NCBI GenBank assembly: GCA_016946835.1
Contig: JACVTC010000092.1
Coordinates: 611,001-665,000 of the forward strand
DNA from: Neocallimastix lanati (nom. inval.)
Lineage: Eukaryota; Neocallimastigomycota; Neocallimastigomycetes; Neocallimastigales; Neocallimastigaceae
DNA: 54,000 bases
Direction: 5' to 3'
Shown one piece after another: positions 10,341 through 18,796 of this stretch (position 1 is its first letter; each line of letters opens with the position of its first letter). The notes below the pieces were generated by a model. That model ran no database searches, had not been told where the DNA came from, and saw only the letters and a program-made list of their open reading frames with translations. The translations under genes were made by a program, and so were the position numbers.

Positions 10341-10616
10341 TGTTAAGAATTAAGAATTTAGGTTTTATAATTATGTCAACTTTATTATTATATTTTTGTG
10401 ATAAAGAGTTACTAGCACTTAATTATTCTAAATTAAATGCTTTTATATTAATACATTGTGGCTAATACATTATTTATATTACATTACATTTTATTACATT
10501 AATCTCATATTCACGTATTATAACATCATATTCACATATTCTAACAATAATAATAATATTACCAAAAAATCTTCTTTATTATTTTAATAAATAGTATTAA
10601 GTATTTCAACAAAAAC

Positions 10617-12311
10617 CAAAAATCATGGAATATTCCAAAAATTTAACAATTCCTGGAGACATTAATCATAATAAAAATTATTGTAATCAAAATATATATA
10701 AGAATAAATTAACCAATTTAAATAACAATATATTAGAATATAATAATAATATGAAGAGTAATATAAATTGTAATAGTCATATACATGAAATAAATCAAAA
10801 TAAATTAAAAAAATTTATAAATCAATTAATTCAATTAAAATCCAATACCATTAAGTATAATAACAATATATTGCACAATATAAATTCATATATATTACAA
10901 TGTAATGCAAGTGATGCTTTTATGGATGAAAAAACATAAAATTCAGGATTTATGTCAATTGCAAAATCAATTATACCAAGTTTTCAATAATACAATATTA
11001 TATATGAATAAAATATTAGAAAATAAAATAGATACATATATTAACAATAGTAATTACCAAGTTAACGCTATAAATCATAAAGATTCAAGTAATAATGAAA
11101 GTGCAAATGAAATAGAACAAGAACAAAATGAAATTACTACTGAAAAGAATAAGGAAATTGGAGAATTTATGAAAGAATTTTTGGATGATCACATAATTAA
11201 ATTAAATGGAGAAGAATATAAAGATGGTGATAATTTCAGAAAAATTATTAAGAAAAATGAAGATAAATTTCAATTGATAAATAAAGCACATTCTATCGGA
11301 CACGAAGGGTTTAGAAGTACTTATGAAAGACTCAAGAAAACTTGTTATTGGAAAGGCATGACGGTCGATATTAGAAGATATATTCAAAATTGTACTACCT
11401 GTCAACTAAACAAGAAAAACGAAATTCCAAATCCTACTGAAAAATATGCAACTGAAGTTGAAGCACCATTTACTCATCTTGGATTGGATATTATAGGTCC
11501 GTTGCCTATCACTCAGCAAGGAAACCAATACATTATTGTTTTAGTGGACTATTTTACCAAATGGGTAGAGGCGCAACCTCTGGCTTCTATTACTTCATAA
11601 GATGTAGTAAAATTTTTATCAGAAAATTTCGCAAGATATGGTGCTCCCAATGTTATAACCACTGATAACGGAGTACAATTTACATCCGACTTTACTAGAA
11701 TATTCCTGGATTTATTTGATGTATATATTAAATTTACTGTTACCTATCATCCTGAATCTAATGGCTTAACAGAAAACAGGAATCGAGAAATAGGAAAATT
11801 ATTGCGACTACTAGGAAATAAAGAAAGAGAATGGGATATGCTGTTACCTTCTGCTTTATGGGCTTTAAGAACTTCAAAAAGTTCAGTAACGAAATATTCC
11901 AGTTTTGAACTTGTTTACGGTAGAAAGGATCAACAACCATTCGAATTATCTACAACCTTACCTACCTCTTATGTTCAAGGAACTCAAGAAGAAAAGTTAA
12001 TTGAAAAATTTATGGACCACTATAAATGGGTTATAGATGCTTGTAATAATATCAATAAAAATAATAAATATTGGGAAACTAAAAGAGAAGAAGAAACAAG
12101 TTTTAATAAACAAAATGAAATAAAAATAGGCGATTTAGTTAAAGTAAGGAACTTTACGAGATATAAATTAGACCCTTATTTTGTTGGACCTTATCAAGTA
12201 GTTAAAAAGAAATTTAATACAGTTCAATTAATGGATCCTAATACACATACATGCTTAGAACGACCAGTACACCTTAAAAATATTATCAAGTTTAATACAA
12301 CTAAGGTATAG
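10617..12311 (+). pseudogene. Gypsy A pol, right part: Asn-rich linker and integrase (broken)
   Basis: Continuation of the gypsy A polyprotein after copia-1. An Asn/Lys-rich linker of unknown fold (about 10625-11150) is followed by the integrase: the HHCC zinc-binding segment (HSIGHEGF ... CTTCQLNK), core motifs LDIIGPLP, TTDNGVQFTS and YHPESNGLTENRN, and the C-terminal GPY-type domain (DPYFVGPYQV), ending with FNTTKV. Compared with gypsy B it has an extra A in the run at about 10927-10932 (frame change), an in-frame TAA at 11598-11600 within the core, and a one-base gain near 10617-10625. These defects make it non-functional. The final 3' end is nearly identical to that of gypsy B. Confidence 0.88.
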
Positions 12312-12333
12312 TTGTATCTTAAGGTGGGACGAA

Positions 12334-12892
12334 TGATATAAAATGAAATATTCAAACCTTAATTAATATAAAATAAGTTTTTATTATTCAAACATAAATT
12401 AATGTCATAAATCAAATTTAAATCTAATGATTTTACAACAATTTCAATATGTGGCTTGATTTCTATATATTAATTATATTTATAATTAATAATAAATTTT
12501 ATAGCATAAATCAATGTTTTAATTATATTCTTATTATTTTATATTTATATTTATATAGTTATTAAATATTTCCTTAAATAATAATTATTAATAGTTTATT
12601 CTAATCACAAGAACAATTAATTAAATAGTTAATTATAACTAAATAACATAAAAATAAAGCATTTCTCTGAATTAAGAGAAGGGCTGTAGTCGTCGTTGTT
12701 AAGTAAAAGTTAAGATTAAAAGTTATATTATGTTAAGTTAGTTTGTAATTAAAAGAATAAGAAAGTTGTTAAATAGTCTTTTTAATTATATGTAGTTTTT
12801 ATATAAAATTAAATAAATAAATAAATAATAAATTAATAAATTTAATAAATAAATCCCAACAAAAGTACATCGAACTTTTGAGTTGTATATCA
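12334..12892 (+). repeat. Gypsy LTR shared by gypsy A (3') and gypsy B (5'), 559 bp
   Basis: Begins TGATATAAAATG right after a purine tract (AAGGTGGGACGAA, 12321-12333) and ends GTTGTATATCA. It is followed two bases later by a conventional primer-binding site. A second, diverged copy is at 16340-16884. Because it has gypsy A coding sequence on its left and a gypsy B leader on its right, it serves as both the 3' LTR of A and the 5' LTR of B, which is expected from LTR-LTR recombination or tandem insertion. Confidence 0.88.
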
Positions 12893-12894
12893 TT

Positions 12895-12912
12895 TGGTGG
12901 AGATATCGGCTC
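12895..12912 (+). other. Primer-binding site of gypsy B (tRNA 3' end type)
   Basis: TGGTGGAGATATCGGCTC starts two bases after the LTR. Its reverse complement ends in CCA (GATATCTCCACCA), as expected for priming by a tRNA 3' end. I cannot name the tRNA. This contrasts with the anticodon-arm sites of the copia-type elements. Confidence 0.65.
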
Positions 12913-12981
12913 TTGTGGGAGGAAAAATATATTTATTAAATTTTAATATTATTTTTTTTTAATAAAATAAAATAAAATATA

Positions 12982-13015
<34 letters not shown>

Positions 13016-13069
13016 TTTTCGATTAAAGAATTTTTCAGTCAATTAGAAAATAGAATTAAAGTTAAAAAT

Positions 13070-13936
13070 ATGACTGAAGAATTAATTAAAAATCAAAATA
13101 AACTAATGCAATTTCAATGTATTCAAGTCCTTTCAGATTCAAATAAGGATGTTGATGCTTGGTATAACCAGATGAAGGCTTGGATCACTCTTTACCAAAT
13201 TACTGATGAAAAAGAAATTTTTAATAATTGTAAATTTAAAGTGATTGGTAAAAGTATCCATTGTCTTAATGCATTAGTAACTAAAGATGTGGATAATAAT
13301 ATTGTTTATCCATCTTTAGAAGAAATACGTGATGCTCTTCTAGAATTTCATGACCTATATATGGATCCAGAAGATATCATTGACAAACTTAAAAATATGG
13401 CAATATCTACCAGAGGAAATATAAAGGAATTTAATAAAGAATATAAAGAATTATATAATAAACTCGATGAAGATGATCGTAGATGCATTTCTGTTTCTGA
13501 TTATTTGAAGTCAATTTTTAACAAGAAAGAAGCATGGAAAGGTGTTAAACTTGCGGGAAAAAGAATTAGTCTAGCAAAAGCTTTTTCTACAGCTGAATTA
13601 ATTGATGAAGTTGAAAATGAATGTGGAAAAAGAACTAGTAACTCTAATGGAAATTCTTCTTACAACCAAAAATTTAATTCACATAATAACAAAATTTTTA
13701 ATAATAAACCAGTCACTCACGAATCACGTGATAATAATTTCAAAAATAATAATTTGAATAATGATGGAAATAAAGGTAAATATAGAGTCCAGATGTGCTA
13801 TTTTTGTAATGAAGAAGGTCATAAGAAATACAATTTACCAAAATTTAATCACTTTGAATATTTGAAATACCAAAGAATGCTAAATGAAGAATCAAGTGGC
13901 TCAGCTAATGTCTCAAATGAACGTTTAAACTACTAA
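13070..13936 (+). CDS. Gag of gypsy B
   Basis: 288 residues from the ATG at 13070 (MTEELIKNQNKLMQFQ). The frame is open further upstream to 13013, but only through non-ATG codons. It contains a retrotrans-gag type helical capsid region (DAWYNQMKAWITLYQ ... FNKEYKELYNKL ... ISVSDYLKSIFNKKEAWKGV), an Asn-rich spacer, and a C-terminal nucleocapsid finger CYFCNEEGHKKYNL in which the expected last Cys is replaced by Leu. The frame stops at 13934-13936, inside an overlap with the pol frame (13921 onward), where a TTTAAAC slippery heptamer sits in the correct phase. It is therefore expected to be made both alone and as Gag-Pol by -1 frameshifting. Confidence 0.87.
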   Translation: MTEELIKNQNKLMQFQCIQVLSDSNKDVDAWYNQMKAWITLYQITDEKEIFNNCKFKVIGKSIHCLNALVTKDVDNNIVYPSLEEIRDALLEFHDLYMDPEDIIDKLKNMAISTRGNIKEFNKEYKELYNKLDEDDRRCISVSDYLKSIFNKKEAWKGVKLAGKRISLAKAFSTAELIDEVENECGKRTSNSNGNSSYNQKFNSHNNKIFNNKPVTHESRDNNFKNNNLNNDGNKGKYRVQMCYFCNEEGHKKYNLPKFNHFEYLKYQRMLNEESSGSANVSNERLNY

Positions 13937-16317
13937 GAGGGAGTGAACGTTCTCCCTTAAATTCCAATAACGTTCCTGAGAAGAAGAAATATTTTGTTGA
14001 TGCTGCCAAAAGAAAGGAGTTTTCTTTAGATGCTGGAACGGAAATTAGGAAAGCTAAAGCGAATACAGCTAATAGAAGTGATATTTTTCAAAAAGATGAA
14101 GAAGAAAAAGATGAAGTAGAAGAAGAAGTTGATTTATCTAAAAGGAAAATACTAAAACCTAAAGTTAGAAAGAATTTAAAGACGATTACCTTTAATGAGA
14201 GCATTAAAATAAATAAATCTTCTCCAGATTTAAACAATAATAATAATCATGTTATTAATGATAATAAATTAAACAAAGATGAAGAAATTAAAAATAAAAA
14301 TAAAATTAATAAAGAAAGTAATAATTATGTTAACAAATCATCACGTGAAGACCAGTTGAATAACAAAAATAGAAATAATTTCAAAAATTCAAATATTAAT
14401 AATTTACAAGGAACTGTAATTAATAAGAAAGTGGACTTTGAAGAAACAAAATTAAAATTTAATGAACAGGAAGGTAACACAAAACCAGAACGTCACATAA
14501 ATCTAGCTAAATTAACCAATATGGAACCGTATGAAATTATTAAAGATTTAGCCAATACCAAATGCAATATTACTTTTGGTCAAGTTTTAGATATATGTCC
14601 TAAATTAAGGTCCGAATTAACAAAAAATTTAAAATTAGAAAAAATTAAATTTGTTAGCTCTTTGGATGCCATGAAATCTTTTATTATTAATGAAGAAGAA
14701 AATAATCAGGATATAATTAAAAATGCAAAATTTCATAGTGACGACTTGGGAATCGTAAATGCATCGGTAGACGATACCGTAGGAAGATTACTCATAGATT
14801 CTGGAAGTAATTTGAATCTAGTGAGTACTACTTATATTAATAGTCTACCTGGTACCTATGAACAAGTTAATATATGTAGAGGCAGAATTTATGAAGCTCT
14901 TGGGGATAGTACTATTGCTAATGCTATCGTGGTTCGACTAAAAGTTTCAATTAATAATTATACTTTCACAGCAGATTTCTGTGTTATTGATCATAAAGAT
15001 ATTTACTTTGATTTCTTATTAGGACTTAAATCAATTGCTGATAATTACCTTTTCATTCATCCGATGTTAAGATCGTTGTGTCGTTTTACTTCAGTTGAAA
15101 AATTTGATATCATTGCTCCTATCGTTGAGAACCAAGCTATTGAAAAGAATTCGTGTGGTATCAATTTTGTTAGACCTATTAAGAATAGTGAAGAAAATAG
15201 TATAAAAGAAATATCTAAGAAAAAGGAAGTATCAATTCAGGAGGGAAAGAATAAGGACTTAAGAAAGAAGGACATTATGAAAAGTAAAAATTTTAATAAA
15301 TCGGAAAAGTTAAAAATTTCTAATGCAAAAATTCCAAAAATTAATTTAGATAATAAAATTAAAAATTTCAAATTTATTTCAAATTTAAAAATTTCGAGGG
15401 AAAAAGCAAGGTATATAGAAGATCCTAAAATCATGGAAAATTCCAAAAATTTAACAATTCCTGGAGACATTAATCATAATAAAAATTATTGTAATCAAAA
15501 TATATATAAGAATAAATTAATCTATTTAAATGACAATATATTAGAATATAATAATAATATGAAGAGTAATATAAATTGTAATAGTCATATACATGAAATA
15601 AATCAAAATAAATTAAAAAAATTTATAAATCAATTAATTCAATTAAAATCCAATATCATTGAGTATAATAATAATATATTGCACAATATATATTCATATA
15701 TATTACAATGTAATGCAACTGATGCTTTTATGGATGAAAAACATAAAATTAAGGATTTATGTCAATTGCAAAATCAATTATACCAAGTTTTCAATAATAT
15801 AATATTATATATGAATAAAATATTAGAAAATAAAATAGATACATATAATAACAATAATAATTACCAAGTTAATGCTATAAATCATAAAGATTCTAGTAGT
15901 AATGAAAGTGCAAATGAAATAGAACAAGAACAAAATGAAATTAATACCAAAGATAACAAAGGAATTAGTGAATTTAAGAAAGAAATATTAGAGAACCATT
16001 TTATAAATTTAAATGGAAAAGTGTACATTAAAGACGGAGATAACTCTAGAAAAATTATCAAGAATAACGATATTCCAAATATTCCAAATACTACAGAAAA
16101 ATATGCAACAAAGAAACAAAACGAAATAAAAATTGGCGAGTTAGTTAAAGTAAAAAATTTTTCGAGATATAAATTAGACCCTTATTTTGTTGGACCTTAT
16201 CAAGTAGCTAAAAAGAAATTTAATACAGTTCAATTAATGGATCCTAATACACATACATGCTTAGAACGACCAGTACACTTTAAAAATATTATAAAATTCA
16301 ATACAACTAAGGTATAG
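13921..16317 (+). CDS. Shortened Pol of gypsy B: protease, Asn-rich linker, integrase C-terminus
   Basis: About 798 residues, entered by -1 frameshift from gag. The first conventional start-like codon is much further in, but the frame is open from 13921. A charged Lys/Glu/Asn-rich stretch comes first, then an aspartic protease with LLIDSGSNLNL (DSGSN at 14807-14821). The same post-protease segment seen at the start of gypsy A follows (about 15058-15115), then an in-frame jump over RT/RNase H to the linker (KEVSIQEGKN onward). The Asn-rich linker is shared nearly residue for residue with gypsy A, then an in-frame jump over the integrase finger and core reaches the GPY-type tail (DPYFVGPYQV ... 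NIIKFNTTKV). No stop or frameshift interrupts it despite the two large deletions. Its role without RT is unknown; it could still process Gag. Confidence 0.85.
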   Translation, partial: TFKLLRGSERSPLNSNNVPEKKKYFVDAAKRKEFSLDAGTEIRKAKANTANRSDIFQKDEEEKDEVEEEVDLSKRKILKPKVRKNLKTITFNESIKINKSSPDLNNNNNHVINDNKLNKDEEIKNKNKINKESNNYVNKSSREDQLNNKNRNNFKNSNINNLQGTVINKKVDFEETKLKFNEQEGNTKPERHINLAKLTNMEPYEIIKDLANTKCNITFGQVLDICPKLRSELTKNLKLEKIKFVSSLDAMKSFIINEEENNQDIIKNAKFHSDDLGIVNASVDDTVGRLLIDSGSNLNLVSTTYINSLPGTYEQVNICRGRIYEALGDSTIANAIVVRLKVSINNYTFTADFCVIDHKDIYFDFLLGLKSIADNYLFIHPMLRSLCRFTSVEKFDIIAPIVENQAIEKNSCGINFVRPIKNSEENSIKEISKKKEVSIQEGKNKDLRKKDIMKSKNFNKSEKLKISNAKIPKINLDNKIKNFKFISNLKISREKARYIEDPKIMENSKNLTIPGDINHNKNYCNQNIYKNKLIYLNDNILEYNNNMKSNINCNSHIHEINQNKLKKFINQLIQLKSNIIEYNNNILHNIYSYILQCNATDAFMDEKHKIKDLCQLQNQLYQVFNNIILYMNKILENKIDTYNNNNNYQVNAINHKDSSSNESANEIEQEQNEINTKDNKGISEFKKEILENHFINLNGKVYIKDGDNSRKIIKNNDIPNIPNTTEKYATKKQNEIKIGELVKVKNFSRYKLDPYFVGPYQVAKKKFNTVQLMDPNTHTCLERPVHFKNIIKFNTTKV
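13924..13957 (+). promoter_or_regulatory. Programmed -1 ribosomal frameshift signal (gypsy B gag-pol)
   Basis: The slippery heptamer TTTAAAC (13924-13930) is phased as T TTA AAC in the gag frame. A 7-nt spacer follows, then a stem-loop AGGGAG (13938-13943) / CTCCCT (13952-13957) with an 8-nt loop that contains part of the palindrome GAACGTTC. Gag is in frame 2 and pol in frame 1, so a -1 slip is exactly what is needed. The gag stop is 13934-13936 and the pol frame opens at 13921. Confidence 0.82.
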
Positions 16318-16339
16318 TTGTATCTTAAGGTGGGACGAA

Positions 16340-16884
16340 TGATATAAAATGAAATATTCAAACCTTAATTAATATAAAATTAGTTTTATTATTCAAACAT
16401 AAATTAATGTCATAAATCAAATTTAAATCTAATGATTTTACAACAATTTCAATATGTGGCTTGATTTCTATATATTAATTATATATTTAATTAATAATAA
16501 ATTTTATAGCATAAATCAATGTTTTAATTATATTCTTATTATTTTATATTTATATTTATATAGTTATTAAATATTTCCTTAAATAATAATTATTAATAGT
16601 TTATTCTAATCACAAGAACAATTAATTAAATAGTTAATTATAACTAAATAACATAAAAATAAAGCATTTCTCTGAATTAAGGGCTGTAGTCGAGTCGTCG
16701 TTGTTGTGTAAAAGTTATATTATGTTAAGTTAGTTTGTAATTAAAAGAATAAGAAAGTTGTTAAATAGTCTTTTTAAATATATGTAGTTTTTATATAAAA
16801 TTAAATAAATAAATAAATAATAAATTAATAAATTTAATAAATAAATCCCAACAAAAGTACATCGAACTTTTGAGTTGTATATCA
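16340..16884 (+). repeat. 3' LTR of gypsy B (545 bp)
   Basis: Starts TGATATAAAATG after the same purine tract as at 12321 and ends GTTGTATATCA. It is homologous throughout to 12334-12892 with several indels. No matching target duplication can be defined, because the left partner LTR is joined to gypsy A. Confidence 0.88.
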
Positions 16885-18796
16885 CTCTCTTTTCTTTTTT
16901 TTTATGTAATGGAGGAATAAATAAATAAATGAACAAATAAATAAATGGATGAATAATATATAGTTAAATAAATTTTTAAATAAATAAATTAATAAATAAT
17001 CAATCAATAAATAAATAAATATTGTATAAGTTTTTCGTACTTTTTATACGTCCACTATCTATTTACCAATATATTATTATACATCCATCAATTTCAAAAG
17101 TCCTGTACCAGTTTTGATACGGGATGAATAAATAAATATAAAAATTAATAAATTTAGAAAAATAATAAAATATAATTAATTAAAGTTAAAATAAAAATTA
17201 TATAGTTTAAAATAATAGTAAACAATAAAAAAAATTAAAAATAAATAAATTAAAATAAGAATTATTAAAAAAAAAATAATAATAATATTTTAGAGATAGA
17301 GAAAATAAATATAATTAAATGGTCTTAGAGAGAGGCCTTAATTGAGATTTTTAGTTAGTAATAATTAGTAAAATAAAATAATAAAAGTAATGTTAAAAAT
17401 GTAATTAATGTAAAATTTAAATAATTATAAATAAAGTATTAAATAAGTAATAATAAAATATTTAAGGTTTATTTAATATAATTATTGTGTTAAAATTATT
17501 AATTTTTTATTAGAATATATTAATTTTCCTCAAATAAAATATTGCAAGTCCCATAAAAGTATACGATTATAAAAATATCGTATCAGTTTTGGTACGTTAC
17601 TCACTAAAATAGAATAAATTATTAAAAATATAAGAAAATAAATAATTCTTTAGTTATTTTATTATAAAAATATAATATTAATAAAAATAGTTTTAATTAA
17701 TAGATAACCAATAAGAATTAAGATAAATTATAGTATAAAAATAAGTGAAAGATAAAATATTAACAAGAGAGGAACTTAATAATCTAATATCTTTAAAGAA
17801 TATAATAGTTAGAATAGGAATTATAAAATATTTATTCGGGTGAATAAATATTTAGGATATTTTGGTTAATATTATTATTAAAATATAAATTAATATTTAA
17901 AGGTTTATCTTAGGCCTAATAATTCTGAGAATGGGAGTGGAAATTTCGCCAAGTTGCATTTCGCCAATTTTTTTAAAAGCATGTAGCGTATTAAAAAAAT
18001 GCGGCATTTCGCCAAATTGAGAATTATTAAATAAATAAATAAATAAATAAATAAAATTAAATATTATTAAAATTGATGTATTTATAATTTTGAAGTAAAT
18101 ATTTAAATATTAAAAAAATTTTTTTCATATAAATATCTTTACAAATATCTGTTTAAATAAATAATAAATAATTGATAAATAATAAATAAAACAAATAACA
18201 AAATGAACAATATAGTAATATAATTAATAGAAAAAAATAATAATAATAATATAAACAGTATTGTTATAATTATAAAAGGATTTTGTCATTAATAATAATG
18301 AAGATTAAATTATAAATAATATTATTATTATTTACAAATATATATATAAATGAATTAATAAAAATAATATTTACCTACTTTAGAAAAACGTAAAAAAGTT
18401 TTTCTTATAGTACTTTATAAATTAATAATAAATAATATATAATAAATAATAAATAAATAATATAAACTGTAGCAATAATTACAGAAACATCAATAATAAT
18501 ATTGTTATAATAACGATGAAAATTATAATAGTTATTAAATATAAAAATAAATATATAAAATTATAATATAAAAATTTTTATACTTTATATAATAAAAAAT
18601 ATATTAAACTCATAAATACTTTATATTTATCAGTTACACTAAAAAAAGGAATTATTTAAAGTATAGAAGAATTAAAAAATAAGATTTGGATAATTAATCT
18701 TCATTTAAAGTATATATATATAATTAAAAATATATATTATTAAAATTAATCATTAAAATATTTAATTAGAAACTTTTATTAAAAAAAAAATAGAGA
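16885..18796. other. AT-rich non-coding stretch with hairpins and a TTTCGCCAA cassette
   Basis: No genes. It contains (AAAT)n-like runs, two near-palindromes with core GTACCAGTTTTGATAC (about 17102-17123) and CGTATCAGTTTTGGTACG (about 17579-17596), and an unusual cassette (17918-18028) with three TTTCGCCAA copies. Confidence 0.6.
17918..18028. repeat. Cassette with three TTTCGCCAA repeats bounded by 9-bp inverted repeats
   Basis: TTTCGCCAA occurs at 17944-17952, 17959-17967 and 18007-18015, a GC-rich motif in a very AT-rich setting. The segment is bounded by AATAATTCT (17918-17926) and AGAATTATT (18020-18028). It may be a terminal or subterminal repeat of a DNA transposon, possibly linked to the MULE relic 0.8 kb downstream (inference). 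No opposite-end copy was found in the window. Confidence 0.5.

Larger units (their letters stand above)
9151..10546 (-). mobile_element. TRIM-1: small non-coding LTR retrotransposon inside the copia-1 3' LTR
   Basis: Flanked by ATAAT target duplications (9146-9150 and 10547-10551). Two 206-bp LTRs (9151-9356 and 10341-10546) read as identical, with TG...CA ends (TGTTAAGAATT ... TATTCTAACA). The orientation is minus: the primer-binding site lies next to the right LTR (10320-10340 read on the minus strand) and the polypurine tract, read on the minus strand as CTAGGTTTAGGGGGGAA, lies next to the left LTR (9357-9373). The roughly 984-bp interior has no significant open frame and contains about 48-bp tandem repeats (about 9660-9850). 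It is therefore a TRIM-like non-autonomous element that must use proteins supplied in trans. Its 21-base primer site equals that of copia-1, which suggests a copia relative as helper (inference). Confidence 0.9.
2817..10611 (+). mobile_element. Ty1/copia LTR retrotransposon copia-1, inserted in gypsy A and itself hosting TRIM-1
   Basis: Near-complete element of about 6.4 kb once the nested TRIM-1 insertion is removed. In order: 5' LTR 2817-2964, primer-binding site from 2965, structured leader to 4627, gag 4628-5452, pol 5472-9005 with the copia order protease-integrase-RT-RNase H, polypurine tract ending at 9062, and a 3' LTR split into 9063-9150 and 10552-10611. The two LTRs read as identical (148 bp) when the insertion is removed, and the AAAAC duplications are intact, so the insertion is recent. 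The only obvious coding defect is a frame change at an A8 run between gag and pol. Confidence 0.93.
9063..10611 (+). repeat. 3' LTR of copia-1, interrupted by TRIM-1
   Basis: LTR bases 1-88 lie at 9063-9150 and the remaining 60 at 10552-10611. The 1396-bp TRIM-1 plus one duplicated ATAAT lies between them. Removing these restores 148 bp that match the 5' LTR throughout. Confidence 0.9.
12334..16884 (+). mobile_element. Gypsy B: Ty3/gypsy element lacking RT, RNase H and integrase core
   Basis: Complete LTR-to-LTR structure: LTR 12334-12892, primer site, leader with a 29-base A run (12984-13012), gag, frameshift signal, shortened pol, purine tract, and LTR 16340-16884. Relative to gypsy A two blocks are missing: RT plus RNase H (about 430 codons), and the integrase zinc finger plus catalytic core. 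Both deletions keep the reading frame. The LTRs differ by small indels and substitutions (for example around 12670-12720 versus 16676-16725), so the copy is older than copia-1 or copia-2. It is predicted to be non-autonomous but able to make Gag and protease. Confidence 0.87.
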
